DNA of 64,000 nucleotides. Source: Pontibacter liquoris (GTDB taxonomy: Bacteria; Bacteroidota; Bacteroidia; Cytophagales; Hymenobacteraceae). Every line of letters begins with the position of its first letter. The stretch's first letter is position 1. The notes beneath the pieces are model-generated. The model made no database searches. It was given only the letters and a program-made list of their open reading frames with translations, and was not told the DNA's origin. The stretch spans positions 3,153,460 to 3,217,459 of the forward strand of contig NZ_JALEBG010000001.1 of the NCBI RefSeq assembly GCF_022758235.1, read 5' to 3'. Below, one piece after another: positions 1-8,433 of the stretch. Position numbers and translations under genes: made by a program.

Positions 1-109
1 ATATTGGCTAAATTTAATACCTATAGTTTTGGCTTTGATTGCGCTGGTGTGGGTCCACCCTGCTCCTCCTCGGATAAGGCGGGACAGGAGTGGTTTGATC
101 TGCTACTTG

Positions 110-421
110 CTACTTATCCACAGTGGCAATCTCGCTCAGGTTGGCGGTTTTAAAATACTGGTACACGCGCAGCACAATGGCCAGCGCCACGGCAGCTTCG
201 GCGGCGGCCACCACAATCACGAACAAGGCAAACAGTTGCCCCTGCATCAGCGACGGGTCGTAACGGCTAAACGCTACCAGGTTGAGGTTAGCGGCATTAA
301 AGATCAGCTCAATACCCATCAGCACTACCACGGCATGGCGTTTGGTGATCACGGCCAGGATGCCGAGGCTGAAAATCACAGCGCTCAGTAAAAGAATATG
401 TTCCAGCGGAATCTGTTCCAT
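110..421 (-). CDS. nuoK: NADH-quinone oxidoreductase subunit K
   Basis: NuoK is one of the antiporter-like membrane subunits of respiratory complex I, which couples NADH oxidation and menaquinone reduction to proton export. The 103-residue protein has the normal family length. It shows three hydrophobic helices (about 5-25, 30-52 and 60-85) and the two buried glutamates expected for proton translocation, E38 in GIELIFNAANL and E75 in the last helix. It starts two bases after the nuoJ stop, so the two genes are probably co-translated. nuoL would be expected next at lower coordinates, but the 109 bases left of this gene hold only an imperfect CTCCT/AGGAG hairpin and no start of nuoL. Identification is confident. 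Confidence 0.95.
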   Translation of the reverse strand: MEQIPLEHILLLSAVIFSLGILAVITKRHAVVVLMGIELIFNAANLNLVAFSRYDPSLMQGQLFALFVIVVAAAEAAVALAIVLRVYQYFKTANLSEIATVDK

Positions 422-423
422 AC

Positions 424-936
424 TTATACTTTGGGTTTATCGGTGGCAATGTACGCGGCCCCCATCAGTGCGATCAGCAGCAGCAGGGAAGCCAGTTCAA
501 AAGGCAGCACTACATCGGTCATCAGCTTGATGCCTATAGTTTGAACGGTACTTTTCTGGTTGCCCAGCACATCCATCTCGGTTGTTTGCAGCCACGGTAG
601 CGAACTGATGTTTGCCCTCCGGATCGCATAACTCAAGCCCACAAGTATAAGTCCGGACACCAGCCCTCCCCAAACAATATTGCCGTTCTCAGAGCGCACC
701 GACTTATCCCGCACCCGGCTGCTGAGCATGATGCCGAAAAGGATAAGCACCAGCACCCCGCCCACATACACCATCAGTTGGGTAACGGCAATAAAATCGG
801 CGAACAGCAGCACGTAAATGCCGGCTATACTTAGCAGCGTGATCAGCAGCGAAAAACCGGCATACAGCAGGTTACGCGTCAGCACCATGTAGGCTCCTGA
901 AACGACGGCTAGTATGGCAAAGAGGTAGAAAAGCAC
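424..936 (-). CDS. nuoJ: NADH-quinone oxidoreductase subunit J
   Basis: NuoJ is a membrane subunit of complex I lying next to NuoK, NuoA and NuoH at the junction of the peripheral and membrane arms. The 170 residues are almost entirely hydrophobic with about five helices. The third (about residues 55-75, MVYVGGVLVLILFGIMLS) matches the conserved NuoJ helix that carries the pi-bulge in known structures. The gene directly precedes nuoK. Upstream it is separated from nuoI by a 125-base gap plus an unrelated AT-rich gene, which is unusual because nuoI and nuoJ normally abut. Start chosen at MLFYLFAILAVVSG, which begins the first helix. Confidence 0.94.
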   Translation of the reverse strand: MLFYLFAILAVVSGAYMVLTRNLLYAGFSLLITLLSIAGIYVLLFADFIAVTQLMVYVGGVLVLILFGIMLSSRVRDKSVRSENGNIVWGGLVSGLILVGLSYAIRRANISSLPWLQTTEMDVLGNQKSTVQTIGIKLMTDVVLPFELASLLLLIALMGAAYIATDKPKV

Positions 937-1060
937 GGTTGTGTTGTTAGTTATTAATTGTTCGTCTTCTGGCGATAGCGTCTGCCTGAGCCCTTATAGC
1001 AATTATCAATAATTACTGCTGCAGCGTTATCAGTATATCAGTAATCAAAAGAGCCACTAA

Positions 1061-1600
1061 TCAAATATCTTTAAATAGGCTACTTTCCTCACTAATAGGC
1101 AATTCACCCGCTATCTTTGATAATTCTTCTACAATTGAGTAGCATTCTTTGTATAGAAAATCAAGCTGCCTTATTGTTACTTTAAGACTATCCTTATTCT
1201 TCTGGTCAGTGATTGGTATTCGACCTGAAAATTTGACTCCAAATAGCTCATCATCGGTTGATCTCATCCAGCAAAAATGTGCAAATTGATTTCTTTTTCC
1301 CCTGGCACCTTTAACTCTGCTATTTATAGACTTAATTCTATCTACTACCTCCTTTGATATAAGCTTATACTTGTATCTTCTGGCATGAAGATCTAATGCA
1401 TTTGAAATTGCATCTTGTAGTTTATTTGCTGTAAAGCTTTCTGTAAATGTTAAGCTTAGGAATGGTGGTGTCAGTAACAATCTCCCTAAAATCTCTCCTA
1501 GTAAATACTCTATATTAGAAAATTCAACTACAATTTTACCTATTAGACAAAATTGTGCATCTGTTAGCTCTGAGAATTTTGATGTATGATTTAGAGGCAT
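1061..1600 (-). CDS. HEPN-like hypothetical protein inserted in nuo operon
   Basis: This is a 179-residue protein that I cannot assign to a named family. It is predicted mainly alpha-helical, with no signal peptide or membrane segment. Residues 103-108 read RNQFAH, which fits the R-(N/D/H)-x3-H form of the RX4-6H motif of HEPN nucleases and HEPN-like folds. The motif sits in the second half, after a long helical region with LLGEILGRLL, where HEPN proteins usually carry it. The gene is strikingly AT-rich compared with the nuo genes around it and starts only 15 bases after the nuoI stop, so it looks horizontally acquired into a conserved operon. No obvious antitoxin partner is adjacent. The gene call is solid and the HEPN assignment is tentative. 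Confidence 0.6.
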   Translation of the reverse strand: MPLNHTSKFSELTDAQFCLIGKIVVEFSNIEYLLGEILGRLLLTPPFLSLTFTESFTANKLQDAISNALDLHARRYKYKLISKEVVDRIKSINSRVKGARGKRNQFAHFCWMRSTDDELFGVKFSGRIPITDQKNKDSLKVTIRQLDFLYKECYSIVEELSKIAGELPISEESSLFKDI

Positions 1601-1615
1601 AATTTTAAGAATCTA

Positions 1616-2221
1616 TCACCCCTGTTTTCTTGCTGCCAGTGCCACAGCTTTGGCAGCCGCCATTTCTTCCTGCTGCCTGGCCAGCAGCTGCTTCTTTTCT
1701 TCGGCCTGTTCCGGCGTGAGGTCGGTAAAGTGGTAAACCATGTTTTTGATGTCTACTTCCGCAAAATCATACACCGGCGTCATAGTCAGGCAGTCAGTAG
1801 GGCACACGGTGGTGCACAAGCCACAGTAGCAGCATTGCGCCAGGTCGATATCGAATACAGGCGCATACAGGCGCTTTTTAGTCCCGTCGGACGTGGTGCC
1901 AATCTCTTCCGTCGCTTTCACAGACTCGATGGTAATGCAGTTTACCGGACAGATCTTGGCGCAGAGGTCGCATACAATGCAATCGTCTATCTCGTTGTGC
2001 AGGCGGTAGCGGCCGTTATCCGGAACAGGCAGAGCCTCGTACGGGTAGGTTAGTGTCACTAGTCCATCGGGCTGCTTAAAGTAGTTATCGTCCGTCACAT
2101 ACTCGGGAGTGCGTCGGTTACGGGCTTTCCGGAAATGGCGCCACGTCAGAGCAAGCCCGCTCAGCAGCGACTTGATTGCAAACCAGAATCCGGATGTATG
2201 TTTTATGGCTTTTTGCTCCAT
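1616..2221 (-). CDS. nuoI: NADH-quinone oxidoreductase subunit I (2x[4Fe-4S])
   Basis: NuoI carries iron-sulfur clusters N6a and N6b, which relay electrons toward the quinone site of complex I. With the start at MEQKAIKH the protein is 201 residues. It contains two CxxCxxCxxxCP ferredoxin motifs, at about residues 81-91 (CIVCDLCAKICP) and 133-143 (CYCGLCTTVCP), preceded by the amphipathic N-terminal region that contacts NuoH. An in-frame ATG at 2242 would add seven residues, but it lies inside an inverted-repeat arm, so 2221 is preferred. The C-terminal tail is Lys/Gln/Ala-rich. The gene follows nuoH after about 120 bases of repeat sequence. Confidence 0.93.
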   Translation of the reverse strand: MEQKAIKHTSGFWFAIKSLLSGLALTWRHFRKARNRRTPEYVTDDNYFKQPDGLVTLTYPYEALPVPDNGRYRLHNEIDDCIVCDLCAKICPVNCITIESVKATEEIGTTSDGTKKRLYAPVFDIDLAQCCYCGLCTTVCPTDCLTMTPVYDFAEVDIKNMVYHFTDLTPEQAEEKKQLLARQQEEMAAAKAVALAARKQG

Positions 2222-2230
2222 ACTTAGTTT

Positions 2231-2335
2231 GACACAAGACACAGGACATAAGACTTTCTTATAACCCTATCTCCCCTCCGATGTGAGGAATACTATTATC
2301 GTATGTCTTGCGTCTTATGTCTAATGTCTTACGTC
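2231..2335. repeat. Degenerate GTCTTATGTC inverted repeat
   Basis: The nuoH-nuoI spacer is made of short related units. The arm at 2231-2254 (GACACAAGAC repeated in variant form) is the approximate reverse complement of 2312-2335 (GTCTTATGTC, AATGTCTTACGTC), with about 19 of 24 positions pairing, and a further partial unit lies at 2301-2311. The structure could form a long hairpin in the nuo transcript and regulate downstream expression, or it could be a mobile intergenic repeat of the genome. Confidence 0.6.
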
Positions 2336-2340
2336 TAAAA

Positions 2341-3444
2341 TCAAACCATTAACAGCCGCCAGATGCCGGCACCTAACACGACAGCCAGCGCCAGGGGCGT
2401 GAGCACTTTCCAGCACAGGTGCATGAGCTGGTCCACGCGCAGGCGCGGATACGTCCAGCGGATCTGCAGCTGCAGAAACAGCAGCACAAAGGTTTTGCTC
2501 AGCAGCCAGAAGCCGCCCCAAAGTATACTTGACCATTCCCCTACCGTGCCCGAGGTCCAGTAAGCCAGGCTCACAGGGCCAATGTTCGGCAGCGGCGTAT
2601 TCCAGCTACCCAGGAAAAGCACAACGGCTACCAGGCTTACCAGCACCATCATACTATACTCAGCCAGAAACAGCACGGCAAACCGGAAGCCCGAGTATTC
2701 TACGTGAAATCCTGCTACCAACTCCGATTCTGCCTCCGGAATATCGAAAGGCGCGCGGTTGCTCTCGGCCAGCGAGGCAATAAAGTAGATCACAAACGAA
2801 ACCAGCAGCAAGGGTGCCCGGAAAATGTTCCAGGTCGTGATGCCGCCAACCAAGGTGGTGTTTATACCCAGGGCTTTGATGCCAAAGAGCCAGTTCATTT
2901 CATATTCCTGCCCCGGAAATTGGTTTATGAGCGCCCCCTGCTGGTAACTGATCTCCTGGAAATCCAGCGACTGGCAGATCATCACCGCCGAAAGTATGGC
3001 CAGCCCCGCCGGTACCTCATACGACACGATCTGGGCCACCGAGCGCATCGCGCCCAGCATGGCATACTTGTTATTAGAACCCCAGCCCGCCATTAGCAAG
3101 CCCACCACATCGAGCGAGATTATGGCAAGCAAATAAAATACGCCAATGCCAATACCGGCCGGCACCAGCGAAGGCGTGAACGGGATGACGGCAAAGCCCG
3201 CGAAAACAGCGGCGAAGATAAGTACAGGGGCAAGTTTGAAAAGATTTTTATCGGCAGCGGCGGGCACAATGTCTTCTTTCTGGAGCAGCTTGAGCACGTC
3301 CAGCACCGCTTGCAGCGAACCATACGGGCCGGCCTCGGTTGGCCCCAGGCGGTCCTGCATAAAAGCTGCCACTTTCCGCTCCGCATACGCCAGCACGATC
3401 ACGATCCCGAGCAAGAGTACAAGTGTCAGCACAAAAGCAAGCAT
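2341..3444 (-). CDS. nuoH: NADH-quinone oxidoreductase subunit H
   Basis: NuoH forms most of the quinone-binding chamber of complex I and connects the hydrophilic arm to the proton pumps. The 367-residue protein has the family length and about eight or nine membrane helices. It shows conserved loops: AYAERKVAAFMQDRLGPTEAG near residues 20-40, AESNRAPFDIPEAESELVAGFHVEYSG split around residue 230, and the C-terminal RWTYPRLRVDQLMHLCWK. The ERK/QDR and EAESELVAG stretches line the quinone path in known structures. It is the first visible gene of this nuo segment (nuoG would lie upstream but does not; an unrelated gene follows), so the operon may begin here or be split in this genome. Confidence 0.95.
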   Translation of the reverse strand: MLAFVLTLVLLLGIVIVLAYAERKVAAFMQDRLGPTEAGPYGSLQAVLDVLKLLQKEDIVPAAADKNLFKLAPVLIFAAVFAGFAVIPFTPSLVPAGIGIGVFYLLAIISLDVVGLLMAGWGSNNKYAMLGAMRSVAQIVSYEVPAGLAILSAVMICQSLDFQEISYQQGALINQFPGQEYEMNWLFGIKALGINTTLVGGITTWNIFRAPLLLVSFVIYFIASLAESNRAPFDIPEAESELVAGFHVEYSGFRFAVLFLAEYSMMVLVSLVAVVLFLGSWNTPLPNIGPVSLAYWTSGTVGEWSSILWGGFWLLSKTFVLLFLQLQIRWTYPRLRVDQLMHLCWKVLTPLALAVVLGAGIWRLLMV

Positions 3445-3567
3445 AAGCGGGTGGGTTGGTTTAAGGCAAAGGTAGGGGTTTCATTTGAAAATGTGGAGAT
3501 GAGGAGATTTGAAGATGCTCGTGTTCCTATAGGTCAAATAATTTCATCCCGTCAACGACTTCATTCC

Positions 3568-4194
3568 CTATGAAATTGACAAGAGATTTTGCCCAACTAT
3601 TTTCCATACATGATCTTCCTTCTTCAGAAAATAAGCTTTTTCGGTTCCCCAATCCGGACCTATAAAGTAGCTAATTACAATAATGGCAAAGTTGGCAGCC
3701 TTATCAAATGAGACCTTTTTCATACTCACTACAGCTAAAGGTTTCTTCCTATTATAAGAACCGGTTGGCTTTTTAATGAACAGAGGTTTGTATTTGTATA
3801 CAGACTTAACCCAGTTCGAACCTTTATACTTTTGCCATTTTACTGCACTATCAGCAATAATCAATTTAAATTGCTCCAGGTCAAACCCCTTATACTTTTT
3901 CAAAAGCTTATCACCATTGCCATAGTATCTTTCTTCAGATAGAAGTTGCTTACCAAAAGTATCTGTTCCGCCTTCATGATTAAAAATCACTTCAACAACT
4001 ATACTATCGTTCACCATCAATGGCTCCGCACCTAACCAATTCTCAGAAGGCCCCAGCAAAGAGTCGAAAGCTAAACTATAGATTTGAGTAAGATCATCCT
4101 GCGTAAACGGAATTTCAACCAGCTTTTCTTCTTGCTGTACCTGGCTACAAGAGAATGCGAACAGACATAAAAGTAACGTATAGCTGTATTTCAT
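3568..4194 (-). CDS. AT-rich lipoprotein, function unknown
   Basis: This is a 208-residue predicted lipoprotein. The N-terminus MKYSYTLLLCLFAFSC is a signal peptide ending at a lipobox cysteine (C16), followed by the charged linker SQVQQEEK. The rest is soluble, rich in Lys, Tyr and aromatic residues, with no motif I recognise. The coding sequence is clearly more AT-rich than murI downstream and nuoH upstream, which suggests recent acquisition. It ends 123 bases before nuoH and starts 36 bases past the end of murI on the same strand. Upstream of its start there is no clear Shine-Dalgarno site. Confidence 0.75.
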   Translation of the reverse strand: MKYSYTLLLCLFAFSCSQVQQEEKLVEIPFTQDDLTQIYSLAFDSLLGPSENWLGAEPLMVNDSIVVEVIFNHEGGTDTFGKQLLSEERYYGNGDKLLKKYKGFDLEQFKLIIADSAVKWQKYKGSNWVKSVYKYKPLFIKKPTGSYNRKKPLAVVSMKKVSFDKAANFAIIVISYFIGPDWGTEKAYFLKKEDHVWKIVGQNLLSIS

Positions 4195-4230
4195 AGCTTC
4201 CCATCAAACTCTCTAACTTTCTAACTCATA

Positions 4231-5046
4231 CTACTCCCACAAGGGGTAATGCTCCAGGTGCACCTGGCGTTTAAAGAAGATGCGGGTACTTTCCTCGAAG
4301 GAACGGGTAAAGTCCGAAACGTAAAATTTGTGATCGCCCACCAGTTTGTCCGATGCCAAATGATGTTCTTCCAGAAAGGCCTTTACATTTTGGGCTACAA
4401 TCTGGCTGGCGTCCAGCACATCCACATTCCCCTTGTAGTATTTTTCGATCTGCTTTTTAATAAGTGGGTAATGGGTGCAGCCAAGTATAAGCGCCTGTAT
4501 GTGCTGAAGCTCAGGGTTGGAGAGGTAAGCATGGATGACGCTCTCTGAAATAGAGTCGTTATAAAAGCCTTCTTCGATCATGTCAGCCAGAAGCGGTGTC
4601 GCCAGCGACTTCAGGGTAATCTCTTTGTCCAGCTCGTCTACCTTCTTTTTGTATACATTGGAGTTGATCGTCTGCTTGGTGCCGATAAGCCCGATCGTTT
4701 TCCCCGGATAAGTTTGGCTGATGTAACTTACCGTGGGGTCGATCACGTTGAGCACCTTTGCCTTGCTGCCCACATACTCCTTCACCAGTTCATAAGCTGC
4801 CGCCGAGGCCGAGTTACAGGCAATCAGGATCACCTTACACTGCTGCCGGATCAACAGGTCGCATATTTTAACTGCGTATGCCTGTATAGCCGCTGTCGAC
4901 TTATCGCCATACGGCAGGTGGGCTGTGTCGCCAAAGTAAATGATGCGCTCATGTGGCAGCACATGCATGATCGCTTTGGCTACGGTAAGCCCCCCGATCC
5001 CGCTATCAAAAATGCCTATCGGCCGGTATGTTAAATCTTGTACCAT
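4231..5046 (-). CDS. murI: Glutamate racemase
   Basis: MurI interconverts L- and D-glutamate to supply D-Glu for peptidoglycan. The protein has the expected length of 271 residues from the start at 5046 (MVQDLTYRPIG). An in-frame ATG at 5082 would add a 12-residue hydrophobic stretch and is less likely. Diagnostic motifs are FDSGIGGLTVAK near residue 12 (catalytic-site Asp/Ser), ACNSASAAA near residue 75 (first catalytic Cys; most homologues have CNTAS) and LGCTHYPL near residue 185 (second catalytic Cys). The gene is divergent from the RDD protein gene, with about 310 bases of AT-rich intergenic DNA between them. Confidence 0.95.
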   Translation of the reverse strand: MVQDLTYRPIGIFDSGIGGLTVAKAIMHVLPHERIIYFGDTAHLPYGDKSTAAIQAYAVKICDLLIRQQCKVILIACNSASAAAYELVKEYVGSKAKVLNVIDPTVSYISQTYPGKTIGLIGTKQTINSNVYKKKVDELDKEITLKSLATPLLADMIEEGFYNDSISESVIHAYLSNPELQHIQALILGCTHYPLIKKQIEKYYKGNVDVLDASQIVAQNVKAFLEEHHLASDKLVGDHKFYVSDFTRSFEESTRIFFKRQVHLEHYPLWE

Positions 5047-5359
5047 CAGCAGCGAAGTTATGTAAAAGGGAATAACCTTCATTCACTTAATTTAAATATC
5101 CTTTTACCCGGCTTTGGCCAGGCAGTTGAATTTTAATCAGCCTTATAAAGTTTAATTCTGAAATAACTTTTTCATACTTGTTTTACCCTTAATATTATTT
5201 TAGTTAAATAATTTGTTGTTTTTAATCTATTACTTATATTTAATGACCTAAAGGGCAAAGCATTAGCACCTCTGACGGATCCGCCAGGTCAGTCCACGGT
5301 CGTAACAAATTTCCTATTAAAGTCTGCTTCCATCTGTTTCAACCTTAACTGAATCCCTT
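5047..5359. other. Divergent murI / RDD intergenic region
   Basis: This 313-base spacer separates the divergent murI and RDD genes. It is AT-rich between about 5085 and 5250 and must carry promoters for both directions. I see no hairpin terminator, no leader peptide and no gene. An imperfect palindromic patch with CTGACGGATCCGCCAGGTCAG is present around 5272-5292. Confidence 0.4.
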
Positions 5360-5866
5360 ATGCACACGGCTTCCACTATTCTGACTCCCACCACCTTAAA
5401 GCGTACCTCGCTTTACGGCAGCCTGGCAAACCGTTTCGTCGCCAGTTTGGTTGATACCACCCTGCTGGTTTTCTGGTATACGATCGTGCTCTATTCTACT
5501 ATCCGGACGCCCGACCACACATATACCTGGAAAGATCTGTTGCTGGAAAACGATTTTAGCCTACTCAAATTGCTGCTGGTGGGCAAAATGCTGTTTCTCA
5601 ACAGCTACTTCCCTGTGCTGCACTGGCTCTACTATACCTTGCTGGAATCTTCTCCAAAGCAGGCCACTGTGGGCAAATTTACGCTTGGGCTAAAAGTAAC
5701 CGATGTGCGGGGCAAACGCATCACGTTTGCACAGGCAAACCTGCGCTATTTCTCTAAAATAATTTCGGCCCTGCCGGCCGGCATGGGGTTCCTGCTGATC
5801 CTGTCGACGCGCCGTAACCAGATGCTGCACGACTACATAGCACGCACCGTCGTAGTCTCTGAATAG
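5360..5866 (+). CDS. RDD family membrane protein
   Basis: This is a 168-residue integral membrane protein of the RDD family (PF06271-like). The family-defining residues appear as NRFVASLVDTTLLVFWY (Arg and Asp in the first helix, about residues 24-40), followed by a second helical segment near 65-90 and a third near 135-155. The sequence KQATVGKFTLGLKVTDVRGKRIT at about 100-122 is the typical RDD linker. RDD proteins have been linked to ion or compatible-solute transport in a few bacteria, but a specific role cannot be assigned here. It is followed by the SPW protein on the same strand after 85 bases. Confidence 0.8.
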   Translation: MHTASTILTPTTLKRTSLYGSLANRFVASLVDTTLLVFWYTIVLYSTIRTPDHTYTWKDLLLENDFSLLKLLLVGKMLFLNSYFPVLHWLYYTLLESSPKQATVGKFTLGLKVTDVRGKRITFAQANLRYFSKIISALPAGMGFLLILSTRRNQMLHDYIARTVVVSE

Positions 5867-5937
5867 AACACAGGAAGTATAACTTACCCTTTTACTCTTT
5901 TCCAGGCAGCTCGTATAAAACAGCTGTAACCATCAAG

Positions 5938-5945
5938 AAAGGAGG
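5938..5945 (+). promoter_or_regulatory. Strong Shine-Dalgarno site for SPW gene
   Basis: AAAGGAGG lies six bases upstream of the ATG at 5952. A near-perfect Shine-Dalgarno match is unusual in this window, where most starts have AT-rich, SD-poor leaders as is common in Bacteroidota. Confidence 0.6.
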
Positions 5946-5951
5946 AAAGAT

Positions 5952-6341
5952 ATGCGATTTATCCCAACCCGTTTTCATGGCATAGTAGACTATGTCGTTG
6001 GCCTTGTGTTTGTGCTGGCGCCATGGCTATTTAACTTTTCAGATAATACTACGGCCACCTGGACGATTGTGATAGCAGGCGTTATAACACTGGCGCAATC
6101 TGTGTTTACTAATTACGAGCTGGGTCTGATCAAAAAGATCCCGATGCAGTCGCACCTGATGATTGATTTTGGCCTTGGCGTAGTCCTGGCGCTCACCCCG
6201 TGGATGTTTAACTTTGCAGATGACGTCTATATACCGCACCTGGTAGGAGGTGTTTTCTCGATACTTGCTTCGCTTACAACACACCGCGTACCAAGTACTT
6301 CGTACACCAAAGCCCATCCCGAACACCGCAACATGCCGTAA
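5952..6341 (+). CDS. SPW repeat membrane protein
   Basis: This is a 129-residue protein with two copies of the SPW motif: GIVDYVVGLVFVLAPWLFNF (about residues 10-29) and MIDFGLGVVLALTPWMFNF (about 71-89). Each precedes or overlaps a membrane helix, giving about four helices in total, with a short polar C-terminus. The repeat family is of unknown function and is frequent in Bacteroidota and actinobacteria, often near stress genes. The gene has an unusually strong Shine-Dalgarno site and its own terminator, so it is probably expressed as a separate, well-translated unit. Confidence 0.85.
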   Translation: MRFIPTRFHGIVDYVVGLVFVLAPWLFNFSDNTTATWTIVIAGVITLAQSVFTNYELGLIKKIPMQSHLMIDFGLGVVLALTPWMFNFADDVYIPHLVGGVFSILASLTTHRVPSTSYTKAHPEHRNMP

Positions 6342-6373
6342 GCACTACCTGCATACAAACAAGGATAAACAGC

Positions 6374-6408
6374 AGCAGGCTGGCCATCTGGCCGGCCTGC
6401 TTTTATTT
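6374..6408 (+). terminator. Intrinsic terminator after SPW gene
   Basis: A GC-rich hairpin with arms AGCAGGC(T)GGCC and GGCC(G)GCCTGCT encloses a four-base loop and is followed by TTTTATTTT. It lies between the SPW and ABC-F genes, both on the plus strand, so it separates their transcripts. Confidence 0.8.
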
Positions 6409-6445
6409 TACGCTGCTTAAGCGCAGAATTAGCTAAATTTGCGTT

Positions 6446-8329
6446 ATGAATTATCTATCAGCAGAAAATATATCCAAAAGCTTCGGCGATCGCTGGCTCT
6501 TTAAGAACCTGAATTTTGGCATCAGCCAGGGACAACGCATTGTGCTGGTTGGCGTGAACGGCTCGGGCAAAACCACCTTACTCAATGTACTGGCAGGCAA
6601 ACTCCCCCCCGACGAAGGCAGTGTCAGTACCCGCAAAGAAGTATCGATCGGCTTTTTGGGCCAGAACCCCGAGTTTAACGAGGAGCTCACCGTACAGCAA
6701 ACCATTTTCTCGACCCAGAACGAAGTGGTGGAACTGATCCGCACGTATGAGGCGGCCCTCGAAAACCCCAATACCAGCGCTGAAAAAATGCAGCAGCTCA
6801 TGGAGCGGATCGATGAGCTGCAAGCCTGGGACTTTGAAGTAAAGGTCAAGCAGATCCTCTCCAAACTGGGCATCCACAACCTCGACACTCAGATAAAACA
6901 CCTTTCGGGCGGGCAGCGCAAACGTGTGGCCATGGCCCGCGTGCTGATAGAGGAACCCAATATGCTTATTCTGGATGAGCCGACCAACCACCTGGACCTG
7001 GACACCATTGAGTGGCTGGAAAACCTGCTCTCTACCCAGAACACCACGCTTTTGATGGTAACGCACGACCGCTATTTCCTGGATAAGGTTGCCAATGAGA
7101 TCGTGGAACTGGACAACGGCGAGCTCTACTCCTACAAAGGCAACTACAGCTATTTTATAGAAAAGAAGGCCGAGCGCGAAGAAATGTCGGCTGCGGAAAC
7201 AGAAAAGGCCCGCAACCTAATGCGCAAAGAGCTGGACTGGATCAGGCGGCAGCCCAAAGCCCGCGGCACCAAAGCCAAGTATAGGGTAGATGCCTTTGAG
7301 GAGCTGAAGGAAAAAGCAGCCAAAAAAGTATCCGGCCCGGCGCTGGAGCTGTCGGTAAAAACAACGCGCCAGGGTGGCAAGATCATCGAGGTCGATAATA
7401 TCTCCAAGTCGTTTGGCGACAAGAAGATCGTGGACAACTTCACCTACGTGTTCAAGAAAAAAGACCGCATTGGTGTGGTAGGCCCGAATGGCGCCGGCAA
7501 ATCCACGTTCCTCAACATGCTGACGGGCAAGCTGCTGCCGGATGCCGGCATCATCGATGCGGGCCAGACCACGGTGTTCGGCTACTACACCCAGGACGAG
7601 CTCACCTTCCGCGACGACCAGCGCGTGATCGATATTGTGAAGGAGATTGCCGAGGTGGTGGAAATGGCCAACGGCGAGGTGATCACGGCCAGCCAGTTTC
7701 TGCAGCACTTCCAGTTTGCCCCTCCGCAGCAGTATACGTTCGTGAGCAAACTGAGTGGGGGCGAAAAGCGCCGCCTGCAGCTTTTGCGCGTGCTCATCAA
7801 GAACCCCAACTTCCTGATCCTTGATGAGCCCACCAACGACCTGGACATCATCACGCTCAACATCCTGGAAGATTTCCTGCTAAACTTTGGCGGCTGCCTG
7901 CTCATCGTGAGCCACGACCGTTATTTTATGGACCGGCTGGTGGAGCATTTGTTTGTGTTCGAAGGCGAGGGAAAGATCCGCAACTTTGCCGGCAACTACA
8001 CCGATTACCGCGAATGGCTGAAAGAGCAGGACAAACAGGAGCAGGAAGACAGCAGGCAGGCCGCCCTGGCGGCTCCCGTCGTAGCCTCAAAAGCAGAACA
8101 GCCCGGCAGCAAACGCAAGGCAAATTATGCGGAGAAAAAAGAGTATGAGCAGCTCGAAAAAGAGATAGCGCAGCTCGAGAGCCGCAAAACCGCACTCACC
8201 GCTACCATGAGTGCCGGCACCACCACCGACCATGCCCAGCTAACCGCCTGGGCCACTGAACTGGAACGTATAAACGAGGCGCTAGAAGAAAAGGAATTCC
8301 GCTGGCTGGAACTAGCGGAGCTGATGTAG
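6446..8329 (+). CDS. ABC-F family ATPase, Uup-like
   Basis: This is a soluble ABC-F protein with two nucleotide-binding domains, a family that acts on ribosomes (EttA, Uup) or on DNA intermediates rather than in transport. It has 627 residues. NBD1 has Walker A GVNGSGKTT (about 36-44), signature LSGGQRKR (about 153) and Walker B LLILDEPTNHLDL. The interdomain linker around 240-290 is rich in Arg/Lys (IRRQPKARGTKAKYR), typical of the P-site-tRNA-interaction region. NBD2 has GPNGAGKST (about 345) and LSGGEKRRL (about 436). A charged coiled coil (about 560-627) at the C-terminus favours the Uup subgroup. No membrane segment is present. Confidence 0.9.
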   Translation: MNYLSAENISKSFGDRWLFKNLNFGISQGQRIVLVGVNGSGKTTLLNVLAGKLPPDEGSVSTRKEVSIGFLGQNPEFNEELTVQQTIFSTQNEVVELIRTYEAALENPNTSAEKMQQLMERIDELQAWDFEVKVKQILSKLGIHNLDTQIKHLSGGQRKRVAMARVLIEEPNMLILDEPTNHLDLDTIEWLENLLSTQNTTLLMVTHDRYFLDKVANEIVELDNGELYSYKGNYSYFIEKKAEREEMSAAETEKARNLMRKELDWIRRQPKARGTKAKYRVDAFEELKEKAAKKVSGPALELSVKTTRQGGKIIEVDNISKSFGDKKIVDNFTYVFKKKDRIGVVGPNGAGKSTFLNMLTGKLLPDAGIIDAGQTTVFGYYTQDELTFRDDQRVIDIVKEIAEVVEMANGEVITASQFLQHFQFAPPQQYTFVSKLSGGEKRRLQLLRVLIKNPNFLILDEPTNDLDIITLNILEDFLLNFGGCLLIVSHDRYFMDRLVEHLFVFEGEGKIRNFAGNYTDYREWLKEQDKQEQEDSRQAALAAPVVASKAEQPGSKRKANYAEKKEYEQLEKEIAQLESRKTALTATMSAGTTTDHAQLTAWATELERINEALEEKEFRWLELAELM

Positions 8330-8348
8330 CCATCTGGTAACTACTTAA

Positions 8349-8390
8349 TTAAAGTATAAAGGTAGCCCGCGGGCTGCCTTTATACTTTAA
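8349..8390. terminator. Bidirectional terminator built on AAGTATA pair
   Basis: This is a 20-base-pair stem with one G-T pair between TTAAAGTATAAAGGTAGCCC and GGGCTGCCTTTATACTTTAA. It lies between the convergent ABC-F gene and the gene at 8434. The A-rich left and T-rich right arms let it terminate transcription from both sides. The outer part of each arm is the AAGTATA/TATACTT word that recurs through the window. Confidence 0.85.
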
Positions 8391-8433
8391 CCTGGCCGTA
8401 CTCCTTTCGCCAAGGTATACTTCTCCCTAGCTA

